This document shows positions 20,557-27,982 of a stretch of DNA of 64,000 nt, piece after piece. This DNA comes from Lachancea thermotolerans CBS 6340 (Eukaryota > Ascomycota > Saccharomycetes > Saccharomycetales > Saccharomycetaceae), in the NCBI RefSeq assembly GCF_000142805.1, contig NC_013083.1, positions 558,001-622,000 on the forward strand, read 5' to 3'. The notes under the pieces are model-generated. The model was not told the DNA's origin. It did not search any database and was given only the letters and a program-made list of their open reading frames with translations. Every line of letters starts with the position of its first letter. Position 1 is the stretch's first letter. The translations under genes were made by a program, and so were the position numbers.

Positions 20557-21714
20557 ATGTCCATGCTTCTCTATGACCTGGGCCCGCCCGAAAACGCCGT
20601 ACCGCGGGAGTTTGACCTGTCGTCCTCGCGCATAGCGCTGGTGGGAGACCGCGGCTGCGGTAAGACGTCGCTGGCACTCCGGTGGTGCTACGGCAGCCTG
20701 CACTCGACGGGGGCGCGCGAGCACCTCACGTCGGAAGACATCTGCCACCGGCGCTTTCTCCGGCCCGCGCTGCGCCAGTCACGCACCTGGGCCGAGTATT
20801 TCGAGCTCCAGATGCGGCTCCGCAGCAACTTCTCCGGGGACGGGTCGGACGCGGGACGCAGCGCGAGCTTCGACAGCGCGGCCATGTCGCAGTTAGACTA
20901 TGGCTTCGGGGCTGGCAACAGCGCCACCTCCAACGAGCTGCGGCTGCGCCATAAAGACACGCTGGACGTGCAGGTGCTCGAGGGCGCTGACTTTGAGCAG
21001 ATTGACTACTCCGAGCTAGCAGCATTGCAGACGTTCCAGACCGACGGCTTCATGCTGTGCTTCGACGTGACTAACGCCAAATCGTTCGAGACGGTGCAAC
21101 TCATGTACCAGCAGGTCTGGAAGTTGCGCGGCGACGATGTGCCCATGGTTCTGTGCGCACTCAAGGCCGATGTGGCTCAGGAGGAGCGCGCCGTGGACCC
21201 CGAGCAGGTCGCGGAGCTTTGCGACGAGCTGGGGATCGACATCGACATCTCATTCTTCGAGGTCTCTGCCTTCGAGGACTTCAACATCAATGAGGTCTTC
21301 TACCGGCTGCTCCGCGAAATCGAGTTACGCAAGGATACGCTGCGGCGGACGCGGCTAGCATCGAAGGACATGGTCTCCGAAGAATCAGGCACAATGACGG
21401 CAACCACCTTGGCTCTGGACCACAGCGCTGTAGGCGAAACATCCGCTGCAGAGCTAGACGACGAGACGATCCCCACTCTGCCAGCTTGTACCGCGCCCCC
21501 TGCCGCGTCGAAAGCCGCTGTTAGTGCGCCGGTCCTGTCCGGCTCCCCTGATGCCTCCCCGGCCTCAAATGCCCCGTGCGCGACGCCCGCGCCAGCCTTG
21601 AGCACCAAGTGCAGCACGCGAAGCTCACGCCCACGAAATACGACCCGTGCCCCGCCTATTCGCGGCGGCAGCGCCGCCCCTAAGACAAAACACGCCTGCT
21701 GCGTGATATGCTGA
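20557..21714 (+). CDS. divergent Ras-like GTPase-fold protein (YHR022C-like)
   Basis: A 385-residue protein with a Ras-superfamily outline but eroded nucleotide-binding motifs. The P-loop is good (GDRGCGKTS, about residues 31-39). The DxxG of G3 is not recognisable: the strand reads LDVQVLEGADFEQID. G4 NKxD is replaced by ALKAD, and a G5-like VSAFEDFNI remains. An acidic/serine-rich insert of about 75 residues separates G1 from the G3 region. A low-complexity Ala/Pro/Ser tail ends in CCVIC, a possible CaaX-type lipidation signal. In S. cerevisiae the Ras-like YHR022C (about 256 residues) sits between MYO1 and RPS27B, so I take this as its counterpart. Function is unknown. GC-ending codons dominate, as in the F-box neighbour. 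Confidence 0.8.
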   Translation: MSMLLYDLGPPENAVPREFDLSSSRIALVGDRGCGKTSLALRWCYGSLHSTGAREHLTSEDICHRRFLRPALRQSRTWAEYFELQMRLRSNFSGDGSDAGRSASFDSAAMSQLDYGFGAGNSATSNELRLRHKDTLDVQVLEGADFEQIDYSELAALQTFQTDGFMLCFDVTNAKSFETVQLMYQQVWKLRGDDVPMVLCALKADVAQEERAVDPEQVAELCDELGIDIDISFFEVSAFEDFNINEVFYRLLREIELRKDTLRRTRLASKDMVSEESGTMTATTLALDHSAVGETSAAELDDETIPTLPACTAPPAASKAAVSAPVLSGSPDASPASNAPCATPAPALSTKCSTRSSRPRNTTRAPPIRGGSAAPKTKHACCVIC

Positions 21715-22005
21715 CCCTCTTGGAACGTATTCTGCATATGTCTTGCAGTTACCATATGGCTAACTACTTGATAAACAGGGCTCTGCCCTCCAAATTTGAT
21801 AGAGTGTACTTACGTTTATAATACCCATACACATTAACTTACGGATGCTAAGAAATCTCGTTGTTCTGGGTGGGCGGGCCTGCTTGCTGGCTACTGCGCT
21901 GCGATTCGGAGCTGTTGTCATTCTTCTTGATTTTGACATTGTAAGAAATTAGGAATATTTCCAATGACTTGTAATCTAAGCGAAACATAAAAAACGAAAC
22001 TAAGA

Positions 22006-22053
22006 CAAGAGCCGAGGCAAGAGCCGAGGCAAGAGTCGAGACAAGAACCGAGG
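22006..22053 (+). repeat. 12-bp minisatellite, four units
   Basis: Four head-to-tail copies of a 12-bp unit. Two are identical (CAAGAGCCGAGG) and two are variants (CAAGAGTCGAGA, CAAGAACCGAGG). Confidence 0.85.
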
Positions 22054-22360
22054 CCAAGGTAGGAAAGTTTTGGCAAGATAGTTATCGAGCAATTGCGATC
22101 GGAACCCTCATCCGTGGCTCCATCCGGAGCGCCGCACATCGGCAGAACCGCGACTCTGCATACACATACTCCTACAACAGTAACTTGCATGAGTGGAGGC
22201 AAAGCAGATAATGGTCTGAGGTGCTCTGCAAAAGCAAGAGCCGCATGTGTCCGTTGCATTGTCCTTGGCATACTAACAGCGCATGTCACGTGATTACAAA
22301 GGGCTTTTGTAGCGCGGCGCATTCGCGTACGGAGTTCCGATTGCGCCGCTAATATTGCCT

Positions 22361-22384
22361 CACACACACGCACACACACGCACA
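22361..22384 (+). repeat. CA-rich simple repeat
   Basis: Two copies of CACACACACG followed by CACA, a short simple-sequence tract in the RPS27 upstream region. Confidence 0.8.
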
Positions 22385-22848
22385 TTTCCGGCGTCGCAAC
22401 CAAGGCCACCTTGCAGACGTTTTGCCGATTTCTAGCTGGCATTCTGCTGCTCGCTGCAGCTCAGCACCTTTTGGGTGTGCATCTGTTACCCTATTTTTAG
22501 ACGTCTTCTAGGCTCGACAACAGTTCACAGTACTGCACGCACCTACTGTACGCCGTTCGTCTTCCAAATTTGATCTGCGTCAGCGCTTGTTGGTTTCCGA
22601 GAAACCCCCGCCAAGAAACAGCTTGGAAACAACTGGGAAACACATGGTCCAGCCACGTGATATGTATTTCACCCGTAGCGAGACGGTATGGCCCTGCAAG
22701 TCAACGCTGCGTGCCACCCGAACTTGGAATTCGCCGAAGAACGTTCCACGCACAGAAGCATTGGAGATGACGTCTGAGTCGTTTCTACTTCCGCAAGTCC
22801 TCCGCAACCAAATCACGTGATATTATTGACATTTGACTGCTTCTTTTA

Positions 22849-22860
22849 AAACCCATACAC
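22849..22860 (+). promoter_or_regulatory. Rap1-like site upstream of RPS27
   Basis: AAACCCATACAC closely resembles the Rap1 consensus ACACCCATACAT and lies about 230 bases before the RPS27 ATG, typical of yeast ribosomal-protein promoters. A weaker half-match (GCCCAGACATC) follows. Confidence 0.55.
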
Positions 22861-23089
22861 TAAATGTAAAGCCCAGACATCGCAACATAATTTCCTTTGC
22901 GTCGCTTTTTCTGAAGTGTTCTGGAACATATAATTTTTCACTTTTTCAGACGCAGCGGGGCAAGGGCGCCACGGCGCTGATGGAGAGGGAAACGGGAAAA
23001 GCGATGATTAACATTCAGTATATAGGAAAGAAGGTTGGAAAACTCGACAGATTCGAACTTTGAAGTAAAATACACATATAGAACGAATT

Positions 23090-23806
23090 ATGGTATGTGA
23101 CGATTAAAATGGTGGATAGAGAACCAGAGACGAGGAAGCAAATACACACGCGCACGCAAGAACACCAGGGGAAAAGCAGAACAAGAGACATGGCTTCGCA
23201 AGGATAGTACGAACATCTGAAGATCAAGACCGTCGACCCGACCAGAGAAGAAAGAACAGCAGCACTGGAAAGAATAGCGTGAACACCGAAGCTTCGTGGC
23301 ATCGATGTGCTGCTGCGGGAATAGAGCAGCTCCGTCGTTTGAGGCACTGTGAGGTGCAGGCGGCGCGGCGGCCGCTCGAAAACAGAAATCCTAGCTCGCT
23401 GGAAGCCCGGTGGCAAATCGAGCTGCATCGCCGGGCCACTTTGAAAATTCTAGGGCCAGCTTGGAGTACACCGGACTATCGGCTTGTCCTGCGCAGCGTG
23501 GCGCCCGTCTCACCGTGGTTTCTGATCATCTTTTAACAGTTTTACTAACCCCCATCACAGGTTTTAGTTCAAGATTTGTTGCACCCTTCTCCTGCTACTG
23601 AGGCCAGAAAGCACAAGCTAAAGGCTCTTGTTCAGGGCCCAAGATCGTACTTCTTGGACGTCAAGTGCCCAGGTTGTTTGAACATCACCACCGTGTTCTC
23701 TCACGCCCAGACCGCTGTCACCTGTGAGTCTTGTGCCACCGTTCTGTGCACCCCTACCGGTGGTAAGGCTAAGTTGTCCGAGGGTACTTCTTTCAGAAGA
23801 AAGTAA
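23090..23806 (+). CDS. RPS27: 40S ribosomal protein eS27 (spliced)
   Basis: Joined from 23090-23092 and 23561-23806. Exon 1 is only the ATG. The product is 82 residues, the normal eS27 length, beginning [12 protein letters not shown]. The C4 zinc finger is complete (CPGC and CESC), as expected for this small-subunit protein. Codons are strongly biased, as in highly expressed genes. S. cerevisiae RPS27A and RPS27B have the same three-base first exon. Left neighbours follow RPS27B (chromosome VIII) and right neighbours follow RPS27A (chromosome XI), so this is the single pre-duplication copy. A Rap1-like site lies upstream. The frame of exon 2 alone has no proper ATG, which supports the splice model. 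Confidence 0.96.
23093..23560 (+). other. RPS27 intron
   Basis: An intron of 468 bases with 5' site GTATGT (23093-23098), branch site TACTAAC (23543-23549) and 3' site CAG (23558-23560), 11 bases after the branch element. It contains a perfect PACE-like GGTGGCAAA at 23409-23417, probably by chance. Confidence 0.93.
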
Positions 23807-24100
23807 ACTATAGGTCACGTCACTATTTAGGTAATTTTCGATGCTGTACATGTTAGTCTTATAAAACTATACTGTTGAGTTATAAGTGCCGGATGCCGCT
23901 CGGTGCGACTAGTACACCAGCAGCTAAGTGTTAGAGACCCGCCTACGGAACTTGTCCAAGCGGGCCTCCCTAACTGTCGCTCTAGCTTCAGATGGTCCCT
24001 TCCGTTTTGAAACTCTTCTATCCATATGTACACGCACCGTTACGTCTATATACACGATGTCCTCATAAATACTACTTATATGACACAATACTATGCTGTA

Positions 24101-26224
24101 TCAAGGTTTCTTGTGGCTTTTTTCAAATTCGCTACCGTACATAGCGGCCATAGTGTCCACGGTTTCCTCGTAAGAAAGCGGGTCTCCATAATCGACGTTA
24201 TCGACCGCTTGCTTCATCTCACGATCTTTCCGCTTCATTTGCCTTTTGGCTTCTCGTATCTTTTCTCCTTCAACCTTCTCAAGTCTTCCAACATTCAAAT
24301 CCCCCATTCCTCTGGTCTTTGTCTTTGCTTCAAGCCCCCAAAGGTCTCCTTTCATGGCTTTCCTAGCATCATGGTAGATTTCTTTGGAAAACGACCTTGG
24401 TACAGTCCATTTTTCCAGTTGCCCTGATGCCCCGCACATGTCCATAACGACGTGCCCCTTCCTTTTCAAAGGCTGCCTAATTATGCGGGGCCATGTTGAT
24501 GGAGTGTTGTCACCTAGAGAACCGACGCCATATTTATCTTGCTGCTGAGAGCGTTCCATATTGATGCGCTGTACCGTTTCGTCGTCTGCTGGTGAACGTT
24601 CCATTATTAAGTATGAGTAGCTCAGGATCTCGAAATTTCTTCCATGAGGTCTTCCTGTCCCTGGCTTGGCCATTCCTTTGATACCTACTGCTTCTGCATT
24701 GTTCTGCCATGGCGTTGCCAAAACCCGTCCCTTTTTTAGCTCTATGGCGTATTTGGGCCTTAGCACGGATTTTTGGAAGTTGCAAAACTTCAAATCTCTG
24801 CCTTCTCCATAATCATAGTACTGGGGCTTGCCTATCTGCAAAGGGCACTTTTTGTGATGTGGGCATGGTGCAACAACTTTCAAAAAGTAGCTTTCTCCCG
24901 AAGGCTCCCCAGGTTGAGATGACTCTTGAACCTTTTTTGCCCCAGAAACTTCTTCATCCTCCGGAGCTCTTTCGAAAAAGTCCGTACTCAAGTCTTTCTG
25001 GGGGGTTTCGTGCGAGCTCCCAACTTCTCTTTTGTTGAAGACTTCTGTCGAAATTCCTTTTGTCCACGGGCGCGGTATCTTCCCATGCTCTTCGGCGAAG
25101 TTCTCTGGTCTAAGCATTACTTGTCTTGCTCTCGCAATGATTTCAAACCCCATCGGGTTACCACGTTCAATCAAGATGATGTGGCCGCCAGGGGCCAGCA
25201 TTTTTAAATACCACTCAATGTTCATATCCACTTCGATTGGGAATTTTTCTTCTGCTTTCAGTAACTGGTGAGTGAGGATGATGAGGTCATAGGATTTGGA
25301 GCTTGGAACACTGTCTCTCAGCTTTGTTACAGTCTTGATCTTTTTCGTCATCACTTCACCCACCAAATCATTGTCCACTTCTATCTGGTCGGTTTCGGCC
25401 GCTTCAGCGTCACTATAAATATTAGGATCATTGGGGGCTTCATTGGCTTGTCTGCTCAAAAGTATCTTTGCCCGCTTCTGCATCTCTATATGGCCTAGGA
25501 TAACCGCTTCCTTTGAGTAAGGACGGAAATCTGGCCCCATCAAATCGTTCAGCGCAATAATCCCAGTGGCAGGGCCGTAGCCCACGTCCAAAATCCTATC
25601 AGGCTTAAATTTATCGCCTAACCGTTTTTTGAGTTCACTTAAACTCTGGAAAATGGATCCATAATTCTGTAAAAATAGAGACGCGATATGTGAATCAACT
25701 TCCATGTTCGTTCTAGCAGCACGGTGAACTTTGCTTTGTTTGAGTTCCACAAAGCCGCTGCCTGCAGATCTTCTCAAATTGCCAGGCATATGTAAACTGA
25801 GGATATTGTTACGAATTGCTTGTGACACTGTAGGGTTGAGTTCAATCTGATCCCTAGGCGCCCGCCCTGTTATAGTCTCAGGCAACAGTCTCGCTTCCCT
25901 AGAATTGGTCCCAGGAGGGAGGGTGCCTTGCCCTTTACGGAAGGAACTCACATACTCATTTCGCAACAGCTCGTCTCTGTCGACGACTTCCTCATTCCCA
26001 AGCTGGTTATCTTCCACAACAAAGCCAGCGGCGCCCCTTGTGCCACCGCCTTGTTTGTCCATCGTGAATACGTCCAGGTCCTGCCGGGAGAAAGAAGCCC
26101 CAGTACCTTTGAAACGCTTCAAAATTCTTGTGTAAGACGTAGGGAAAGCCAAACGGAACCTAACCATACTAGAATAGCTGATATGTGCCCTGCAGCTTTG
26201 GACAAGTGCCAGTCTTAAGCTCAT
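24101..26224 (-). CDS. RSM22: mitochondrial small-ribosomal-subunit assembly factor Rsm22
   Basis: A 707-residue mitochondrial protein of the Rsm22/METTL17 family, which acts on the small mitoribosomal subunit. The ATG at 26224 starts a basic, hydroxylated presequence (MSLRLALVQSCRAHISYSS). A methyltransferase-like fold follows, with RILDVGYGPATG as the SAM-motif segment. A cysteine group, CPHHKKC ... KFC ... DMCG, resembles the iron-sulfur ligands described for METTL17. The length exceeds S. cerevisiae Rsm22 (628), mostly in the N-terminal and acidic linker regions. It converges with RPS27 and diverges from SRP102, as in YKL156W-YKL155C-YKL154W. Confidence 0.93.
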   Translation of the reverse strand: MSLRLALVQSCRAHISYSSMVRFRLAFPTSYTRILKRFKGTGASFSRQDLDVFTMDKQGGGTRGAAGFVVEDNQLGNEEVVDRDELLRNEYVSSFRKGQGTLPPGTNSREARLLPETITGRAPRDQIELNPTVSQAIRNNILSLHMPGNLRRSAGSGFVELKQSKVHRAARTNMEVDSHIASLFLQNYGSIFQSLSELKKRLGDKFKPDRILDVGYGPATGIIALNDLMGPDFRPYSKEAVILGHIEMQKRAKILLSRQANEAPNDPNIYSDAEAAETDQIEVDNDLVGEVMTKKIKTVTKLRDSVPSSKSYDLIILTHQLLKAEEKFPIEVDMNIEWYLKMLAPGGHIILIERGNPMGFEIIARARQVMLRPENFAEEHGKIPRPWTKGISTEVFNKREVGSSHETPQKDLSTDFFERAPEDEEVSGAKKVQESSQPGEPSGESYFLKVVAPCPHHKKCPLQIGKPQYYDYGEGRDLKFCNFQKSVLRPKYAIELKKGRVLATPWQNNAEAVGIKGMAKPGTGRPHGRNFEILSYSYLIMERSPADDETVQRINMERSQQQDKYGVGSLGDNTPSTWPRIIRQPLKRKGHVVMDMCGASGQLEKWTVPRSFSKEIYHDARKAMKGDLWGLEAKTKTRGMGDLNVGRLEKVEGEKIREAKRQMKRKDREMKQAVDNVDYGDPLSYEETVDTMAAMYGSEFEKSHKKP

Positions 26225-26358
26225 CGCGCCCAACTCAGTTCTTCAAGATTTTCCGAAATGATCGTCAGGCGCGACAAGTGGCCAAAATCAACATCAACGT
26301 TCTGCTAAAAGAAGATCCAAGTCAGTTGATACAACGGATTGAGTGATTGAGAACAACG

Positions 26359-27205
26359 ATGTTAGAATTGAGTAACTCTGTCTTGGTGGCATTGCTGGTT
26401 GCGCTGATAAGCAGTGCCGTTCTGCTCATTGTACAAAAAAACTCTGCTAATGTTATCCCGGGCTACAAAGTTTCAAACAGGGACCCGACTTTCATCATCG
26501 CTGGCCCAACTTACAGTGGGAAAACGGGCTTGTTCAATTTAGTATGTTTCGAAGTTTTATGCTGACACGTTGGTGTATATTCAGTCTTGCTAACCTTTCT
26601 TTTCTCAGTTGACCACAGACGGGCATAAACCGACCGTGATGTCCCAAGAGCCCAACGTGGCCGAGGATTACATGCTGCCATCAACCGCCAAAAGCTTCAG
26701 GTTTAAGCTTATGGAATTCCCAGGCCATTTCAAGTTGCGGTATCGCCTTTACGACACACTCAAAGATTCAACATCACTGAAAGGCTTGATTTTTGTTGTG
26801 GACTCAACTGTCGACCCTCAAAAGCTCACTGAAACCGCAGAGTTCTTGTATGAAATACTTGGACTAACTGAGAGATTTCCTGACGGTGTTGACATTTTAA
26901 TAGCTTGTAACAAATCCGAATCTTTCAGCTCAAGGCCCCCTCTGAAAATCAGAGACGCTCTTGAGAAGGAGATCGGAAAAATCATCGAAAGGAGGGTTAA
27001 GTCTTTGGCCTCCGTTAAGAAGGCAGACACAACTTCTGGCGTAGAAGATGAGGATGGTGCTCCCCCTCAATCAGTTGAGTTTCAAAGTAACCACGAGTTC
27101 AGATTCGATGCTCTCGATGGCAACGTCGACGCTATGGATGGCAGCGTCCTGAAGGGCCAAATCGAGAAGTGGGAGTGCTGGATTGATGAGAGGGCCGTCA
27201 ATTGA
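26359..27205 (+). CDS. SRP102: signal recognition particle receptor beta subunit (spliced)
   Basis: Joined from 26359-26541 and 26609-27205, 259 residues. It is the membrane-anchored small GTPase that holds SRP receptor alpha (Srp101) at the ER. One transmembrane segment covers about residues 8-25. The P-loop GPTYSGKT is at 49-56. The splice joins GLFNL to LTTDGHKPTV, restoring the conserved family sequence. The G3 region reads EFPGH and the G4 region NKSE, as is common in SR-beta. The length is near S. cerevisiae Srp102 (244). I recall no intron in the S. cerevisiae gene. RSM22 lies 134 bases upstream in divergent orientation. Confidence 0.93.
26542..26608 (+). other. SRP102 intron
   Basis: An intron of 67 bases with 5' site GTATGT, a branch site TGCTAAC (26588-26594) that differs from TACTAAC at one base, and 3' site CAG. 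Reading through meets a stop after about 10 codons, so splicing is needed for the conserved protein. Confidence 0.88.
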
Positions 27206-27226
27206 GCAGGTAGTTTTAGGGTGTTA

Positions 27227-27439
27227 CTATTCCTTTACCTCATGCCGGTGTGCTAGAAGCAGCCCTAGAAACGAAACGACCAGAAATACGCCCACATTTA
27301 CCAGTATTATGGGCAAGATGACCGCATACTTTGATGACAACGGGAACAACCACACTTTGTTTTCAAGCTCGAAGATGGGAAGTAAAAGCCATACTAAGTA
27401 ATAAGTGAAAAGTACCACCAATATAGCAAAACGATTCAT
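27227..27439 (-). CDS. DPM2: Dpm2-like small membrane protein
   Basis: A 70-residue protein with two hydrophobic helices, about residues 4-22 and 39-62. The pattern FTYYLVWLLLPIFE, then FPLSSKYAVILPI, then a second helix and a charged end, follows DPM2, the small regulatory subunit of dolichol-phosphate mannose synthase. It also resembles my recollection of S. cerevisiae YIL102C-A, proposed as a Dpm2 relative. The expected place is the ER membrane. The ATG at 27439 is the first in frame and gives MNRFAI. Its stop lies 21 bases from the convergent SRP102 stop. Such small genes are easily missed in annotation. The enzyme partner is not in this window. Confidence 0.78.
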   Translation of the reverse strand: MNRFAILVVLFTYYLVWLLLPIFELENKVWLFPLSSKYAVILPIILVNVGVFLVVSFLGLLLAHRHEVKE

Positions 27440-27669
27440 CACCAACTCAGAATTAGAGTTTCACAGAACTTCTAGTGCACACGAACAAAATTGGTAGTAT
27501 GCGAATGACGGCAGCTGATGTGTTTAGATCTACTGATGGCGTTGAAACTCATCTGCTAATCCTAATTCACCACGGTTGACGTGGTTGAACAAAACACCAT
27601 TTTTATGTCTCACGTTGTTGAAACTACGAATATGAAAGATATTTTCTTTGTGCTCTTCAACAATTACTA

Positions 27670-27741
27670 GCTCGCGTGGCGTAATGGCAACGCGTCTGAC
27701 TTCTAATCAGAAGATTGTGGGTTCGACCCCCACCGTGAGTG
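27670..27741 (+). tRNA. tRNA-Arg (UCU)
   Basis: A 72-base intronless tRNA with anticodon TCT in loop CTTCTAA. The acceptor pairs GCTCGCG with CGTGAGT (first pair a G-T wobble). The D stem GCGT/ACGC, anticodon stem TCTGA/TCAGA and T stem GTGGG/CCCAC all pair, with TTCGACC as T loop. It is nearly identical to the S. cerevisiae tRNA as I remember it. Two T5 runs (27742-27746 and 27748-27752) provide the Pol III terminator. Confidence 0.97.
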
Positions 27742-27982
27742 TTTTTATTTTTGCCAGTCGACTCAAGTTAATCAACCTGCTGCAACCTCGCGTACTCCTC
27801 GTCCCCCAAACTATGAAATAAACGCCGCATTCGCTGACCTTTTACTCTACTGTTGGATTTGTAGGGGTCCGCCTTGAATTGGTTCTGCTATTAAGCATTT
27901 ACACTAAAATTTTCAACTTAAAAAATATCAAGTAAATAGAAGCTCGAATCACTGAAGGCTTCTTTCAGGCTGTCAAAATACG

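Larger units (their letters stand above)
21715..23089. other. long spacer upstream of RPS27
   Basis: A spacer of 1375 bases with no supported gene. It holds a 12-bp minisatellite (22006-22053), a CA-rich tract (22361-22384), three CACGTG motifs (22287, 22654 and 22814) and a Rap1-like site close to RPS27. Open frames here have repeat-derived composition. Confidence 0.5.

Noticed and set aside
21918-22442. Minus-strand 174-codon frame upstream of RPS27
   Set aside because: Its sequence derives largely from the CA tract and the 12-bp minisatellite.
27440-27982. Possible LTR remnant around tRNA-Arg
   Set aside because: tRNA flanks often hold LTRs in yeasts, but I found no terminal repeat, TG...CA ends or target duplication.
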